Origin: Pseudaminobacter soli (ex Li et al. 2025)
GTDB taxonomy: Bacteria; Pseudomonadota; Alphaproteobacteria; Rhizobiales; Rhizobiaceae
Direction of reading: 5' to 3'
DNA length: 64,000 bases
Assembly: GCF_003012705.1 (NCBI RefSeq)
Contig: NZ_PXYL01000014.1
Coordinates: 61,303 to 125,302, forward strand
Under the pieces are notes generated by a model. The model did no database searches. It was given only the letters and a program-made list of their open reading frames with translations, and was not told the DNA's origin. The translations under genes and the position numbers were made by a program. This document shows positions 10,976 to 19,274 of the stretch, in pieces; the stretch's first letter is position 1; every line of letters starts with the position of its first letter.

Positions 10976-12625
10976 ATGACAGACCATTCCGTGACCGAGC
11001 GGGTGTCGCCCCTTTCTCCCTTCAAGCACAGCATCTTCCGCTCTGTGTGGACCGCGAGCCTTGCTTCGAATTTCGGCGGCCTGATCCAGAGCGTCGGCGC
11101 CGCCTGGATGATGACCTCGATCGCCAACTCGGTGGACATGGTGGCACTGGTGCAGGCCGCGACGACCCTGCCCATCATGATGTTCTCGCTGGCGTCGGGC
11201 GCCATCGCCGACAATTACAATCGCCGTCGGGTGATGCTGATCGCCCAGCTCTTCCTGCTGGCCGTATCGGTCGCGCTCGCCGTCACGGCCTATCTGGGCG
11301 CCATGACGCCCTGGCTGCTGCTGGGCTTCACCTTCCTGCTTGGCTGCGGCACGGCGCTCAACAACCCGTCCTGGCAGGCCTCGGTCGGGGACATGGTGCC
11401 GCGCTCGGATCTGCCGGCGGCGGTGGCGCTCAACAGCATGGGCTTCAACATGACGCGCAGCGTCGGCCCGGCGATCGGCGGCGCCATCGTGGCCGCGGCC
11501 GGTGCCGCCGCAGCCTTCGCCGTCAATGCGGTGAGCTACCTGCCGCTCATCTTCGTCCTGCTGCGCTGGAAGCCGCCCGTATCGGCACGTACCCTGCCGC
11601 GCGAACCCTTCGGCCTCGCGATGACGGCAGGGCTGCGCTATGTCGCCATGTCGCCCAACATCGAAAAGGTGCTCCTGCGTGCCTTCGTCTTCGGCTTCAG
11701 TGCCGTTTCGGTGCTCGCCCTTCTGCCGCTCGTGGCACGCGACATCGTGCGCGGCGGCCCGCTTCTATATGGCGTTCTCTTTGGCGCCTTCGGCATCGGC
11801 GCCGTTGGCGGCGCGCTGCTCAGCTCGCGGATGCGGAATGTGCTGACCAGTGAATGGAATGTGCGCCTGGGCTTCATCGGCTTTGCTGCCTGCGCCGCGA
11901 TTGCCGGCCTGAGCACCTTGCCGTGGCTGACCTGCGTGGCGCTGCTGATCGGCGGCGCAAGCTGGGTCACGTCGCTCTCGCTGTTCAACATCACGGTGCA
12001 GATGTCGACGCCGCGCTGGGTGGTGGGGCGGTCGCTGTCGCTCTACCAGACCGCCACCTTCGGCGGCATGGCGCTGGGCAGCTGGATCTGGGGTATCGCG
12101 GCCGACGCCTATGGCGCCGGCGAGGCACTGCTGATGTCGGCGGTGGTGCTGGTCGCGGGTGCGGCGCTCGGCCTAAAATGGTTCACGCTGCCCGAGCAGA
12201 CGACGCTCAATCTCGACCCGGCCAACCGCTTCAAGGAGCCGCATGTGGCGCTTGACCTCAAGCCGCGCAGCGGGCCGATCGCCATCATGATCGAATACAT
12301 CATCCGCGAGGAGGACGTGCCGGCGTTCCTCGACGTGATGGCCGAGCGTCGACGCATTCGCCGTCGCGACGGTGCGCGGCAGTGGACATTATCGCGCGAC
12401 CTCGAAAACCCGGAGCTGTGGATGGAGACCTACCACACGCCGACCTGGGTCGAATATGTGCGCCACAACCAGCGCATGACACAGGCCGACGCCGTGATCA
12501 GCGAACGCATCCGCAAGCTGCACAGCGGCGCCGAGCCGCCGCGCGTGCACCGCATGATCGAGCGGCCGACGGACTGGTCAGTGGCACTGGTGCCGCCCAA
12601 ACCGATCATCGACCTGCATCATTGA
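10976..12625 (+). CDS. MFS transporter, EntS/MFS_3-like, with C-terminal cytoplasmic domain
   Basis: An inner-membrane exporter of 549 residues. Residues 15-410 form the usual 10-12 hydrophobic segments of the major facilitator superfamily, with the loop motif GAIADNYNRRRV near residue 75. The arrangement (SVWTASLASNFGG start, LNNPSWQASVGDMVPRSDLPAAVALNSMGFN loop split here as LNNPSWQASVGDM and LPAAVALNSMGFN) is that of the enterobactin-exporter-like MFS_3 group. The last 130 residues are soluble and resemble an added dimeric alpha/beta domain (IMIEYIIREEDVPAFLDVM, TYHTPTWVEYVRHNQRM). The substrate is unknown. The ATG has a weak TAGGA upstream. It is convergent with the decarboxylase operon. 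Confidence 0.88.
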   Translation: MTDHSVTERVSPLSPFKHSIFRSVWTASLASNFGGLIQSVGAAWMMTSIANSVDMVALVQAATTLPIMMFSLASGAIADNYNRRRVMLIAQLFLLAVSVALAVTAYLGAMTPWLLLGFTFLLGCGTALNNPSWQASVGDMVPRSDLPAAVALNSMGFNMTRSVGPAIGGAIVAAAGAAAAFAVNAVSYLPLIFVLLRWKPPVSARTLPREPFGLAMTAGLRYVAMSPNIEKVLLRAFVFGFSAVSVLALLPLVARDIVRGGPLLYGVLFGAFGIGAVGGALLSSRMRNVLTSEWNVRLGFIGFAACAAIAGLSTLPWLTCVALLIGGASWVTSLSLFNITVQMSTPRWVVGRSLSLYQTATFGGMALGSWIWGIAADAYGAGEALLMSAVVLVAGAALGLKWFTLPEQTTLNLDPANRFKEPHVALDLKPRSGPIAIMIEYIIREEDVPAFLDVMAERRRIRRRDGARQWTLSRDLENPELWMETYHTPTWVEYVRHNQRMTQADAVISERIRKLHSGAEPPRVHRMIERPTDWSVALVPPKPIIDLHH

Positions 12626-12626
12626 A

Positions 12627-12648
12627 GGCGCGGGCGTACGCCCGCGCC
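12627..12648. terminator. Perfect palindrome between convergent genes, likely bidirectional terminator
   Basis: A 22-bp perfect palindrome with arms GGCGCGGGCGT and ACGCCCGCGCC lies two bases after the MFS stop and eight before the stop of the convergent decarboxylase gene. There is no clear T-run, so it may act as a roadblock or mRNA-end stabiliser. Confidence 0.5.
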
Positions 12649-12655
12649 AGCCGCC

Positions 12656-14245
12656 CTACTCCACCCCGATCTCGATGAGACAGGCCTTGCCCGTCTCGCG
12701 TGCCCGCTTCAGCGCGGCTGGGAGATCCGCGACAGCCTCCAGCCGTTCCGCCGCCATGCCATAGGCCTCGGCCAGCTTGCAGAAATCCGGGGGGGCGGGC
12801 GACACGCCGACCGGCTCGACGCCGACATCGCGCATCGAGGTTTCGATCTCGCGATAGCCGCGATTGTTCCAGACGACGAAGATGACCGGCGCCTCGGCGT
12901 CGAGTGCTGCGCCCAGTTCCGGCAGCGTGAACTGGAAACCGCCATCACCCGACAGGCAGACGACCGGCGCATCCGGCACAGCAAGTGCGGCGCCGATTGC
13001 CGCCGGCGGGCCAAAGCCCAGCGCGCCGAAGCCGGTGGCGGCGTTGAACCAGCCCGACGGGCGGTCGTGGTCGTAGTAGAGGTTGGCGGCGTAGATCGGC
13101 TGGGTGGAATCGCCAACGATGATCGAGCCCGGCAGCGTGTCGCGGATCATCTCGACCGCCTCGACCTGGCCGCGCATGACCGGCCCGATTTCCTGCAGCG
13201 ACTGGCTGCGTGCCGTCTCGGCCCGCGGAGCCCCCCAGCCCTCCTCCGAGGCGTTGCGGCGCGACGAGGCCAGCAGTTCCGCCATCCCCGCCAGTGTCGA
13301 GCCGCAATCGGCGCGGATGCCGAGCGTGGCTGGATGCCGGCCGATCTGCTTGCCGTCGATGTCGATGCGGATGAGGTTTTGCGGCTTCACGAAGCCACCA
13401 TCGCCATACATGTCGTAGTCGGTCGGGCCGAATTCGGTGCCGGCCGCGATCACCAGATCGGCTTCGGCAATCAGCGCCCGCACGGCTTTGAGGCTGGGGC
13501 TCGCCGGCACGCCGAGCGGATGCTTGTGCAACAGGCCGCGCGCATTGGCGGTCTCGACCACCGGCGCGTCGAGCAGTTCGGCCAATTGGCGCAAGGGCGC
13601 CTCGGCCATCTTGGCGCCGCCACCAGCAAGGATCAGCGGGCGGCGGGCAGCGCCCGCCAGCCGCGCGGCTTCCGCCAGGGTAGAGGCTTCGGCCTGGGGC
13701 AGCGTCGCCTCGACCGCGTGCGGAACGAGCCCGTCCGCCGGCTTGCCCATGACGTCGGTGGGGATCTCGATATGCACCGGCCCCGGGCGGACGGAGGCGA
13801 AGAGCGCGAAGGCGCGCGCCAGCACCTCGGGCAGTTCATGGCCGTGCTCGATGCGCTGCGAGAACAGCGCCACCTTCTCCATCATGCCGCGCTGATCGGG
13901 CAGTTCGTGCAGGAAGCCGAGCCCCTTGCCGAGTGTCGGCGAGGCGTTGACGCCTGAAATCACCAGCATGGGAATGGAATCGGCCCGCGCCTGCCCCATC
14001 GCGGTTATGGTGTTGGTGAGCCCCGGCCCGGTGATGACAAAGGCCACGCCCGGCTTGCCGGTGACACGCGCATAGCCGTCGGCCATGAAGCCTGCGCCCT
14101 GCTCGTGACGCGGCGTGACATGGCGGATCTTCGAGCGCGCCAGCCCGCGATAGAGCTCGACCGTATGCACACCCGGAATGCCGAACACGGTGTCGACCCC
14201 ATGCGCCTCCAATAGCGAGATCAGCGCTTCTCCCACGGTGGTCAT
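12656..14245 (-). CDS. ThDP-dependent decarboxylase, AruI-like (5-guanidino-2-oxopentanoate decarboxylase type)
   Basis: A 529-residue enzyme of the acetolactate-synthase/benzoylformate-decarboxylase superfamily. The N-terminal ThDP domain carries the catalytic glutamate in RHEQGAGFMADGYAR near residue 48. The central domain is of the FAD/DHS-like type, and the C-terminal domain has the ThDP-magnesium motif GDGGFQ with NNRGY about 27 residues on. AruI-type enzymes decarboxylate 5-guanidino-2-oxopentanoate, the keto acid from arginine transamination. The neighbouring DDAH-type hydrolase and basic-amino-acid-type transporter favour that substrate class, but this is inferred from context. Its ATG overlaps the TetR stop (ATGA); it is the last gene of a three-gene operon. 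Confidence 0.78.
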   Translation of the reverse strand: MTTVGEALISLLEAHGVDTVFGIPGVHTVELYRGLARSKIRHVTPRHEQGAGFMADGYARVTGKPGVAFVITGPGLTNTITAMGQARADSIPMLVISGVNASPTLGKGLGFLHELPDQRGMMEKVALFSQRIEHGHELPEVLARAFALFASVRPGPVHIEIPTDVMGKPADGLVPHAVEATLPQAEASTLAEAARLAGAARRPLILAGGGAKMAEAPLRQLAELLDAPVVETANARGLLHKHPLGVPASPSLKAVRALIAEADLVIAAGTEFGPTDYDMYGDGGFVKPQNLIRIDIDGKQIGRHPATLGIRADCGSTLAGMAELLASSRRNASEEGWGAPRAETARSQSLQEIGPVMRGQVEAVEMIRDTLPGSIIVGDSTQPIYAANLYYDHDRPSGWFNAATGFGALGFGPPAAIGAALAVPDAPVVCLSGDGGFQFTLPELGAALDAEAPVIFVVWNNRGYREIETSMRDVGVEPVGVSPAPPDFCKLAEAYGMAAERLEAVADLPAALKRARETGKACLIEIGVE

Positions 14246-14889
14246 GTCTTTTCCTCCTCACGTAAATCCAGTTCAAGCAGCGCCTCGACAGTGGCGATGC
14301 CGATATCCGCCAGCTCTCCCGGCTCAAAGATGTCGCCGGCGAGGCAGCCCTCGATCCACAGCCCGTCGATGATGGCGTTGATGGCGATGGCGTGGCGGCG
14401 CAGCTGCGTCTTGCCTGCCGCGCGTCCTTCCGCCTCGAGCACTTCGGCCACCAGCGCCTCGACCTCGTCGCGAAAGTCGAGATAGCCCTCGCGGTGCGCG
14501 ACCGACAGCGCAGGATCGGCATGGGCGCGGCCGATGAAGCCCGCCCAGAGCGAAAACACCCGCGTGTCCACCACCGGAGGCCCGAGATTGGCCGCAAGGA
14601 ACGTGGCGAGCCGGCGGCGCGGACCGGCGCCTTCCATGGCGAGCGCTGCCTTGGCCTGCTCGGTCATCCGGCCGACGATTTCCGCATAGGCCGCCTGCAA
14701 GAGCTCTTCCTTGCCGGGAAAATAGTGCCGGATCAGCCCGGCGGTCACGCCGGCGCGCTGGGCAATGGCGCGCACGGTGGCGCCCGGCAGGCCTCGTTCG
14801 GCAACGCAATCCAGCGTTGCCTCGATCAGGTCCTGGCGCCGCCGCTCCTCGCCCTCGCGGCGAAATTTGCGGCGGGAATGCGCTGTCAT
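14242..14889 (-). CDS. TetR family regulator, BetI-like
   Basis: A regulator of 215 residues. The N-terminal helix-turn-helix is clear (DLIEATLDCVAERGLPGAT, VRAIAQRAGVTAGLIRHYFPGKEELL), and the C-terminal helical domain resembles BetI-type TetR proteins that bind quaternary amines or similar small ligands. It lies between two enzyme genes and overlaps both by ATGA, so it is made in fixed ratio with the pathway it probably controls. The likely operator is in the divergent region at 15759-15967. Confidence 0.85.
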   Translation of the reverse strand: MTAHSRRKFRREGEERRRQDLIEATLDCVAERGLPGATVRAIAQRAGVTAGLIRHYFPGKEELLQAAYAEIVGRMTEQAKAALAMEGAGPRRRLATFLAANLGPPVVDTRVFSLWAGFIGRAHADPALSVAHREGYLDFRDEVEALVAEVLEAEGRAAGKTQLRRHAIAINAIIDGLWIEGCLAGDIFEPGELADIGIATVEALLELDLREEEKT

Positions 14890-15758
14890 TGCCGCAGGAT
14901 CGGACGGGTCAGGCAGGTGGGCCCGCCTTCGCAAGCGATGCACAGCGCATCGGCCTCGAAGGTTTTCACCACGCAGCCGGCCGCTTCCATGGCGGCCTGC
15001 GTCTTGGGGAAGCCGGCCACCGCGATCACTTCGCGCGGCGCAGTCGGCAGCACGTTGAGGCTGAGGCCGTTGGAAGCATAAAACTCGTCGGCATCGCCAT
15101 TGACCAGCGTGATGCCGCGGCCGCGCAGCATCTGGTAGAACGGCGCGGGCAGAAGCGGCGCATAGACCAGCGCAAGATCGTCGGCCAGCGGGCTGATCAC
15201 CGACATCAGATGCAGGCACGCCTCCTCGCCCTGCCACAGCGGCAGGTCGAAGCCGTAGACCTGGATGCCATGGGGCCCGAGGATGTTGGCCAGCTGCTGG
15301 ATCCCTTCCTGGTTGGTGCGCACGCCGCGGCCGATGGCCAGCGTGTGCTTGTCGACCCAGACGCAATCGCCGCCCTCGACCTGCCCCGCCCCCTCGACAC
15401 GACCCAGGATCGGAATGCCGAGCCGCGCATAGGTTGCCTCGTGCAACGCCGGCTCGTCCTTGCGCAGCGCCTTGCCCATGGACAGGATCAGCGCGCCGTG
15501 ATCGGTCATCAGCGACGGATCATGCGTGAAGACCGAATCCGAGAGCCCGTCCTCGCGGTCCTCGATCCATTCCACCTTTGCGCCGGAAGCAGCCACCATT
15601 TCGGCCAGCGCGGCGTGTTGGATAGCGGCCCTGGCCGGGTCGAAACCGGGCCCGTAATGCCAGGCGGCCCGATCGGCTCCGCGCATGGAATTCTTCGCCG
15701 ATCGCATCAGGACACGCTTCAAAGGAGCGGCCATGGACTGGGAGCCGAAAGCGTTCAC
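14886..15758 (-). CDS. Dimethylarginine dimethylaminohydrolase / amidinotransferase family hydrolase
   Basis: A 290-residue enzyme of the guanidino-group-modifying superfamily (DDAH, arginine deiminase, amidinotransferases). Visible family features are SDSVFTHDPSL, EGGDCVWVD, the catalytic-histidine region CLHLMSVISPL and the C-terminal cysteine motif GGPTCLTRP, where C282 is the likely nucleophile. DDAH splits methylated arginine into citrulline and methylamines; close relatives act on other guanidino compounds. It is the first gene of an overlapping operon with a TetR regulator and an AruI-like decarboxylase, divergent from an ABC transporter. Either the ATG at 15758 or the one at 15734 may be used. 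Confidence 0.82.
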   Translation of the reverse strand: MNAFGSQSMAAPLKRVLMRSAKNSMRGADRAAWHYGPGFDPARAAIQHAALAEMVAASGAKVEWIEDREDGLSDSVFTHDPSLMTDHGALILSMGKALRKDEPALHEATYARLGIPILGRVEGAGQVEGGDCVWVDKHTLAIGRGVRTNQEGIQQLANILGPHGIQVYGFDLPLWQGEEACLHLMSVISPLADDLALVYAPLLPAPFYQMLRGRGITLVNGDADEFYASNGLSLNVLPTAPREVIAVAGFPKTQAAMEAAGCVVKTFEADALCIACEGGPTCLTRPILRQ

Positions 15759-15967
15759 TGGTGCTTCCTCGTGCTGAAAAAAGTGAACAAAATTTCATAT
15801 GACGCTACTTATACACTTGCATAACAACGCCGCAAGTGCCGTAATGCTCGGGATTGACGGGCCCGCGCAGACGGGTCCATGCTGATCTTGGGGAGGATCG
15901 CGCATCGCATGAAGAGTAGCCGAGTAAGCTTTCGACCGATTGGCGAGTGTCGCGCGGAGCGTTGCGC
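15759..15967. promoter_or_regulatory. Divergent promoter region between the hydrolase operon and the ABC transporter
   Basis: A 209-bp region between two divergent units. Its left part (15780-15830) is notably A/T-rich for this genome, and the ribosome site GGAG of the ABC ATPase is at 15956-15959. Shared control by the TetR protein encoded next door is likely, but I could not single out one operator. Confidence 0.5.
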
Positions 15968-16783
15968 ATGAGCGTCGAGGGTGCCGCGAACATAGCACCC
16001 GGCCAGGCGCCGAACGGCGCGGCCGAGGCCATCCACATCGAGAACCTGCATAAGAAATTCGGCGATCTGCACGTGCTGAAGGGCGTGTCGCTTTCGGCAC
16101 GCGACGGCGACGTGGTGGCCATCATCGGCGGCAGCGGCTCGGGCAAGTCGACGCTGCTGCGCTGCATCAACTGCCTGGAAAATCCGACCAGCGGGCTCAT
16201 TCGCGTCAATGGCGAGGAGATCCGGCTGAAGAAGGACGGTCACGGCCATAGCGTGCCAGCCGACCGCCGGCAGATCGAGCGCATCCGTTCGCGGCTCGGC
16301 ATGGTGTTCCAGAGCTTCAACCTGTGGAGCCACATGACGCTTCTGGAAAACGTCATCGAGGTTCCGGTGCATGTGCTGGGCGTCAAGCGCGACGAGGCGA
16401 TCGCAACGGCCGAAAAGCTTCTGGCCCGTGTGGGTCTGGCCGAGAAGCGCGATGTCTATCCGGCGTTCCTGTCAGGCGGCCAGCAGCAGCGCGCCGCGAT
16501 TGCGCGGGCGCTCGCCATCCAGCCGCGCGTCATGCTGTTCGACGAGCCGACCTCCGCACTCGACCCCGAATTGGTCGGCGAGGTGCTGAAAGTGATCGGC
16601 GATCTGGCGCGTGAGGGGCGCACCATGATCCTGGTCACCCACGAAATGAAGTTCGCGCGCGAAGTCGCGAGCCACGTCATCTATCTCTACAACGGACAGG
16701 TCGAGGAGGAAGGGCCGCCGGAACAGATCTTCGGCGCTCCAAAATCCGAACGACTCAAACAATTCATCCGCAGCATCGGTTGA
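15968..16783 (+). CDS. Polar amino acid / opine ABC transporter ATP-binding protein (OccP/HisP type)
   Basis: The ATPase of an amino-acid importer, 271 residues. Walker A is GGSGSGKST, the Q-loop is VFQSFNLWSHMT, the signature is LSGGQQQRAAIARAL, Walker B is VMLFDEPTSALD and the H-loop is LVTHE. The insert around residues 80-100 (RLKKDGHGHSVPADRRQIER) is typical of the HisP/OccP/AotP group for basic amino acids and opines. The start at 15968 has GGAG nine bases upstream; an in-frame start 21 bases earlier is less likely. It begins a five-gene unit. Confidence 0.92.
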   Translation: MSVEGAANIAPGQAPNGAAEAIHIENLHKKFGDLHVLKGVSLSARDGDVVAIIGGSGSGKSTLLRCINCLENPTSGLIRVNGEEIRLKKDGHGHSVPADRRQIERIRSRLGMVFQSFNLWSHMTLLENVIEVPVHVLGVKRDEAIATAEKLLARVGLAEKRDVYPAFLSGGQQQRAAIARALAIQPRVMLFDEPTSALDPELVGEVLKVIGDLAREGRTMILVTHEMKFAREVASHVIYLYNGQVEEEGPPEQIFGAPKSERLKQFIRSIG

Positions 16784-16835
16784 TGCAAGCGGGGAAACCC
16801 CGGGAACACTCAACGATAAAATGGGAGTCTTACAT

Positions 16836-17633
16836 ATGATGAAGGGTCTGAAGATCGCCGCGGCAGCGCTGATGCTGGGCGTTGCGGGCATGGCGGCTGC
16901 GCATGCCGAGGAGATCAAGGTCGGCTTCTCGCCGGAAGCCTACCCGCCGTTCTACACCCAGGATGCCTCCGGCAAGTGGGGCGGCTGGGAAGTCGAGATC
17001 GCCAATGCCATCTGCGGCGAGGCGAAGCTTGACTGCGTGCTGACACCTATCCCGTGGGACGGCCTGATCCCCGCGCTCAAGACCAAGAAGATCGACGCGA
17101 TCATGAATTCGATGTCGATCACCGAGGAGCGCAAGAAGGAGATCAACTTCTCAAGCAAGTACTACAACACGCCGACGGTCGTGATCGGCGCCAAGGACCA
17201 GAAGTTCGACGCCACGCCCGAAGGGCTCAAGGGCAAGGTGCTCGGCGTCCAGGTTTCCACCATCCACGCCGCCTACGCCAAGAAGCACTTCGGCGACACC
17301 GCAGCCGAGATCAAGGAGTACCAGACGCAGGACGAAGCCAATCAGGATCTCGCCGCCGGCCGCCTCGATGCCACCCAGGCTGACTCGATCGCGCTGGGCG
17401 ACTTCCTGGCGTCGGACGCCGGCAAGGCCTGCTGCGACCTCAAGGGCGAAGTCGCGCCCGATGATGAAGTGCTTGGCCTCGGCGTCGGTGCCGGCGTGCG
17501 CAAGGAAGACACCGCGCTGCAGGAAAGGCTCAGCGCCGCCATCAAGGCCATTCGCGACAACGGCAAATATGCCGAGATCACCAAGAAGTACTTCGATTTC
17601 GACATCTACGGCGCTGCCAGCCAGGCCAACTGA
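16836..17633 (+). CDS. ABC transporter periplasmic substrate-binding protein, lysine/arginine/ornithine or opine type
   Basis: A 265-residue solute-binding protein of family SBP_bac_3. The Sec leader is cut after AAAHA, giving a mature protein that begins EEIKVGFSPEAYPPFY. Other family marks are GWEVEIANAICGEAKLDC, the ligand-binding segment DAIMNSMSITEERKKEINFS, and KKYFDFDIYG at the end. It delivers a basic amino acid, or an arginine-derived opine, to the permeases encoded downstream. The start ATG 16836 has GGGAG eight bases upstream. Confidence 0.92.
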   Translation: MMKGLKIAAAALMLGVAGMAAAHAEEIKVGFSPEAYPPFYTQDASGKWGGWEVEIANAICGEAKLDCVLTPIPWDGLIPALKTKKIDAIMNSMSITEERKKEINFSSKYYNTPTVVIGAKDQKFDATPEGLKGKVLGVQVSTIHAAYAKKHFGDTAAEIKEYQTQDEANQDLAAGRLDATQADSIALGDFLASDAGKACCDLKGEVAPDDEVLGLGVGAGVRKEDTALQERLSAAIKAIRDNGKYAEITKKYFDFDIYGAASQAN

Positions 17634-17715
17634 GGCTTAGTCCCTTCGACCGGGCGGCTGGTGCCTAGCGCCGCCGCCCGGAATGCCGGCTGTACATCCG
17701 AGCAGGAGAACCAAG

Positions 17716-18465
17716 CTGTCTGACTTCCTTGCAGCCGTCTTCGGACACGGCACCCTCGGGCTATTGGCGCTCGAACCTCCCGGCCGGGGCTCGTTCCTGC
17801 TCCTTGGCTTGATGAACTCCATCATGATCGCCGTCGGCGCCACGATACTCGGGCTGACGATCGGCATCGCCGGCGCCTGCGGCAAGCTGTACGGCAACCC
17901 GGTGATCAAGGACCTCTGCGAGGTCTACACCACGCTGGTCCGCGCGGTTCCGGAACTGGTGCTGATCCTGCTCCTCTATTTCGCCGGCACCGACCTCATC
18001 AACCGGGTGCTTGCCGTCTGGGGCTATCCGCCGGCCGACATCAACGGCGTTGTGGCAGGCATATTTGTGCTTGGCGTCGTGCAGGGCGCATACTCGACCG
18101 AGGTGCTGCGCGGCGCGATCCTTGCCATCCCGCAGGGACAGATCGAGGCCGCGCGCGCCTTCGGCATGCCGCTGATGCTGATGCTGAAGCGCATAACTTT
18201 GCCGGCTATGCTGCCCTTCGCCATACCGGGGCTCGCCAATCTCTGGCTGATCGCAACCAAGGACACCGCGCTTCTGGCCATCGTCGGCTTCAACGAACTG
18301 ACGCAGACCACACGCACTGCCGCAGGCGCGACCAAGGCCTATTTCACCTTCTTCATGGCCGCCGGCGCGCTCTATCTCGCGCTCACCCTGTTTTCCAACC
18401 TGATCCTCGGCCGCGTGGAGCGCTGGGCAAGACGCGGGCTGCCGTCCGTGGGGGGCGCGGCGTGA
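17716..18465 (+). CDS. ABC transporter permease (HisQ/OccQ type), probable CTG start
   Basis: An inner-membrane permease of about 249 residues with five hydrophobic segments and the conserved cytoplasmic loop that docks on the ATPase (GAILAIPQGQIEAARAFGMP). The likely start is CTG at 17716, giving (M)SDFLAAVFG, because AGGAG lies seven bases upstream and relatives begin with that sequence. The in-frame ATG at 17683 has no ribosome site. It pairs with the next permease; the two frames overlap at TGATG. Confidence 0.85.
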   Translation: MSDFLAAVFGHGTLGLLALEPPGRGSFLLLGLMNSIMIAVGATILGLTIGIAGACGKLYGNPVIKDLCEVYTTLVRAVPELVLILLLYFAGTDLINRVLAVWGYPPADINGVVAGIFVLGVVQGAYSTEVLRGAILAIPQGQIEAARAFGMPLMLMLKRITLPAMLPFAIPGLANLWLIATKDTALLAIVGFNELTQTTRTAAGATKAYFTFFMAAGALYLALTLFSNLILGRVERWARRGLPSVGGAA

Positions 18466-19274
18466 TGTCTAGCGAATCCTCCGTCCTAACAGCCGCCCCA
18501 CGGACTTCGGCCTGGCTGCAGCCGCACCGGATCGTGCTGATACTGATTGCCGCCGCGCTGGTGCTCGCTTCCGTCTTCTATATGCGCTGGGACTGGCTGC
18601 CGGGCTATCTGCCGATTGCCATCGGAGGCATCTGGCGTACGATCTGGCTACTGCTGGCAAGTGCGGGGCTCGGCATCATGCTGGCCATCCCGCTCGGCCT
18701 CGTCCAGGCCACCGGGCCAAAGATCCTCTCCGTGCCGGCCAAGACGTTCTGCACTATCATCCGCGGCACGCCGTTGCTGCTGCAGGTTTGGCTGCTCTAT
18801 TACGGGCTGGGCTCGCTCTTCCCGCAATTCCCGTGGATCCGCGAATCCTTCATGTGGCCCTATCTCAGGCAGGCATGGCCCTATGGCCTGCTGGCCCTGA
18901 CGCTCTCCTTCGCCGGCTATGAGGGCGAGGTGATGCGTGGCGCCTTTGCCGGCGTGGCGCGCGGACAGCTTGAAGCCGCGCGCGCCTTCGGCATGAGCCG
19001 CTGGAAGATTTTTCGCCGCATCTGGCTGCCGCAAGCGGTTCAGCGGGCTCTGCCGACGCTCGCTGGCGAAACCGTGCTGCAACTCAAGGCCACGCCGCTG
19101 GTGGCCACCATCACGGTGGTCGACGTCTATGCCGTCGCCTCGCGCGTGCGGCAGGAGACCTTTGTGGTCTACGAGCCGCTGCTGCTGCTTGCCTTGGTTT
19201 ATCTCTGCATCACCGGCATCATCGTCTTCGCTTTTCGCAAGGTCGAAGGCAGGATACCGACGCGACTGGGGTGA
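18465..19274 (+). CDS. ABC transporter permease (HisM/OccM type)
   Basis: The second permease of the importer, about 269 residues. It has an N-terminal transmembrane segment (IVLILIAAALVLASVFY), four or five further segments, the conserved motif GTPLLLQVWLLYYG and the EAA loop GQLEAARAFGMSRWKIFRRI. It overlaps the first permease stop; a GTG three bases earlier could also serve. It is followed by the Ldh-type gene with a four-base overlap, so transporter and enzyme form one operon. Confidence 0.88.
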   Translation: MSSESSVLTAAPRTSAWLQPHRIVLILIAAALVLASVFYMRWDWLPGYLPIAIGGIWRTIWLLLASAGLGIMLAIPLGLVQATGPKILSVPAKTFCTIIRGTPLLLQVWLLYYGLGSLFPQFPWIRESFMWPYLRQAWPYGLLALTLSFAGYEGEVMRGAFAGVARGQLEAARAFGMSRWKIFRRIWLPQAVQRALPTLAGETVLQLKATPLVATITVVDVYAVASRVRQETFVVYEPLLLLALVYLCITGIIVFAFRKVEGRIPTRLG

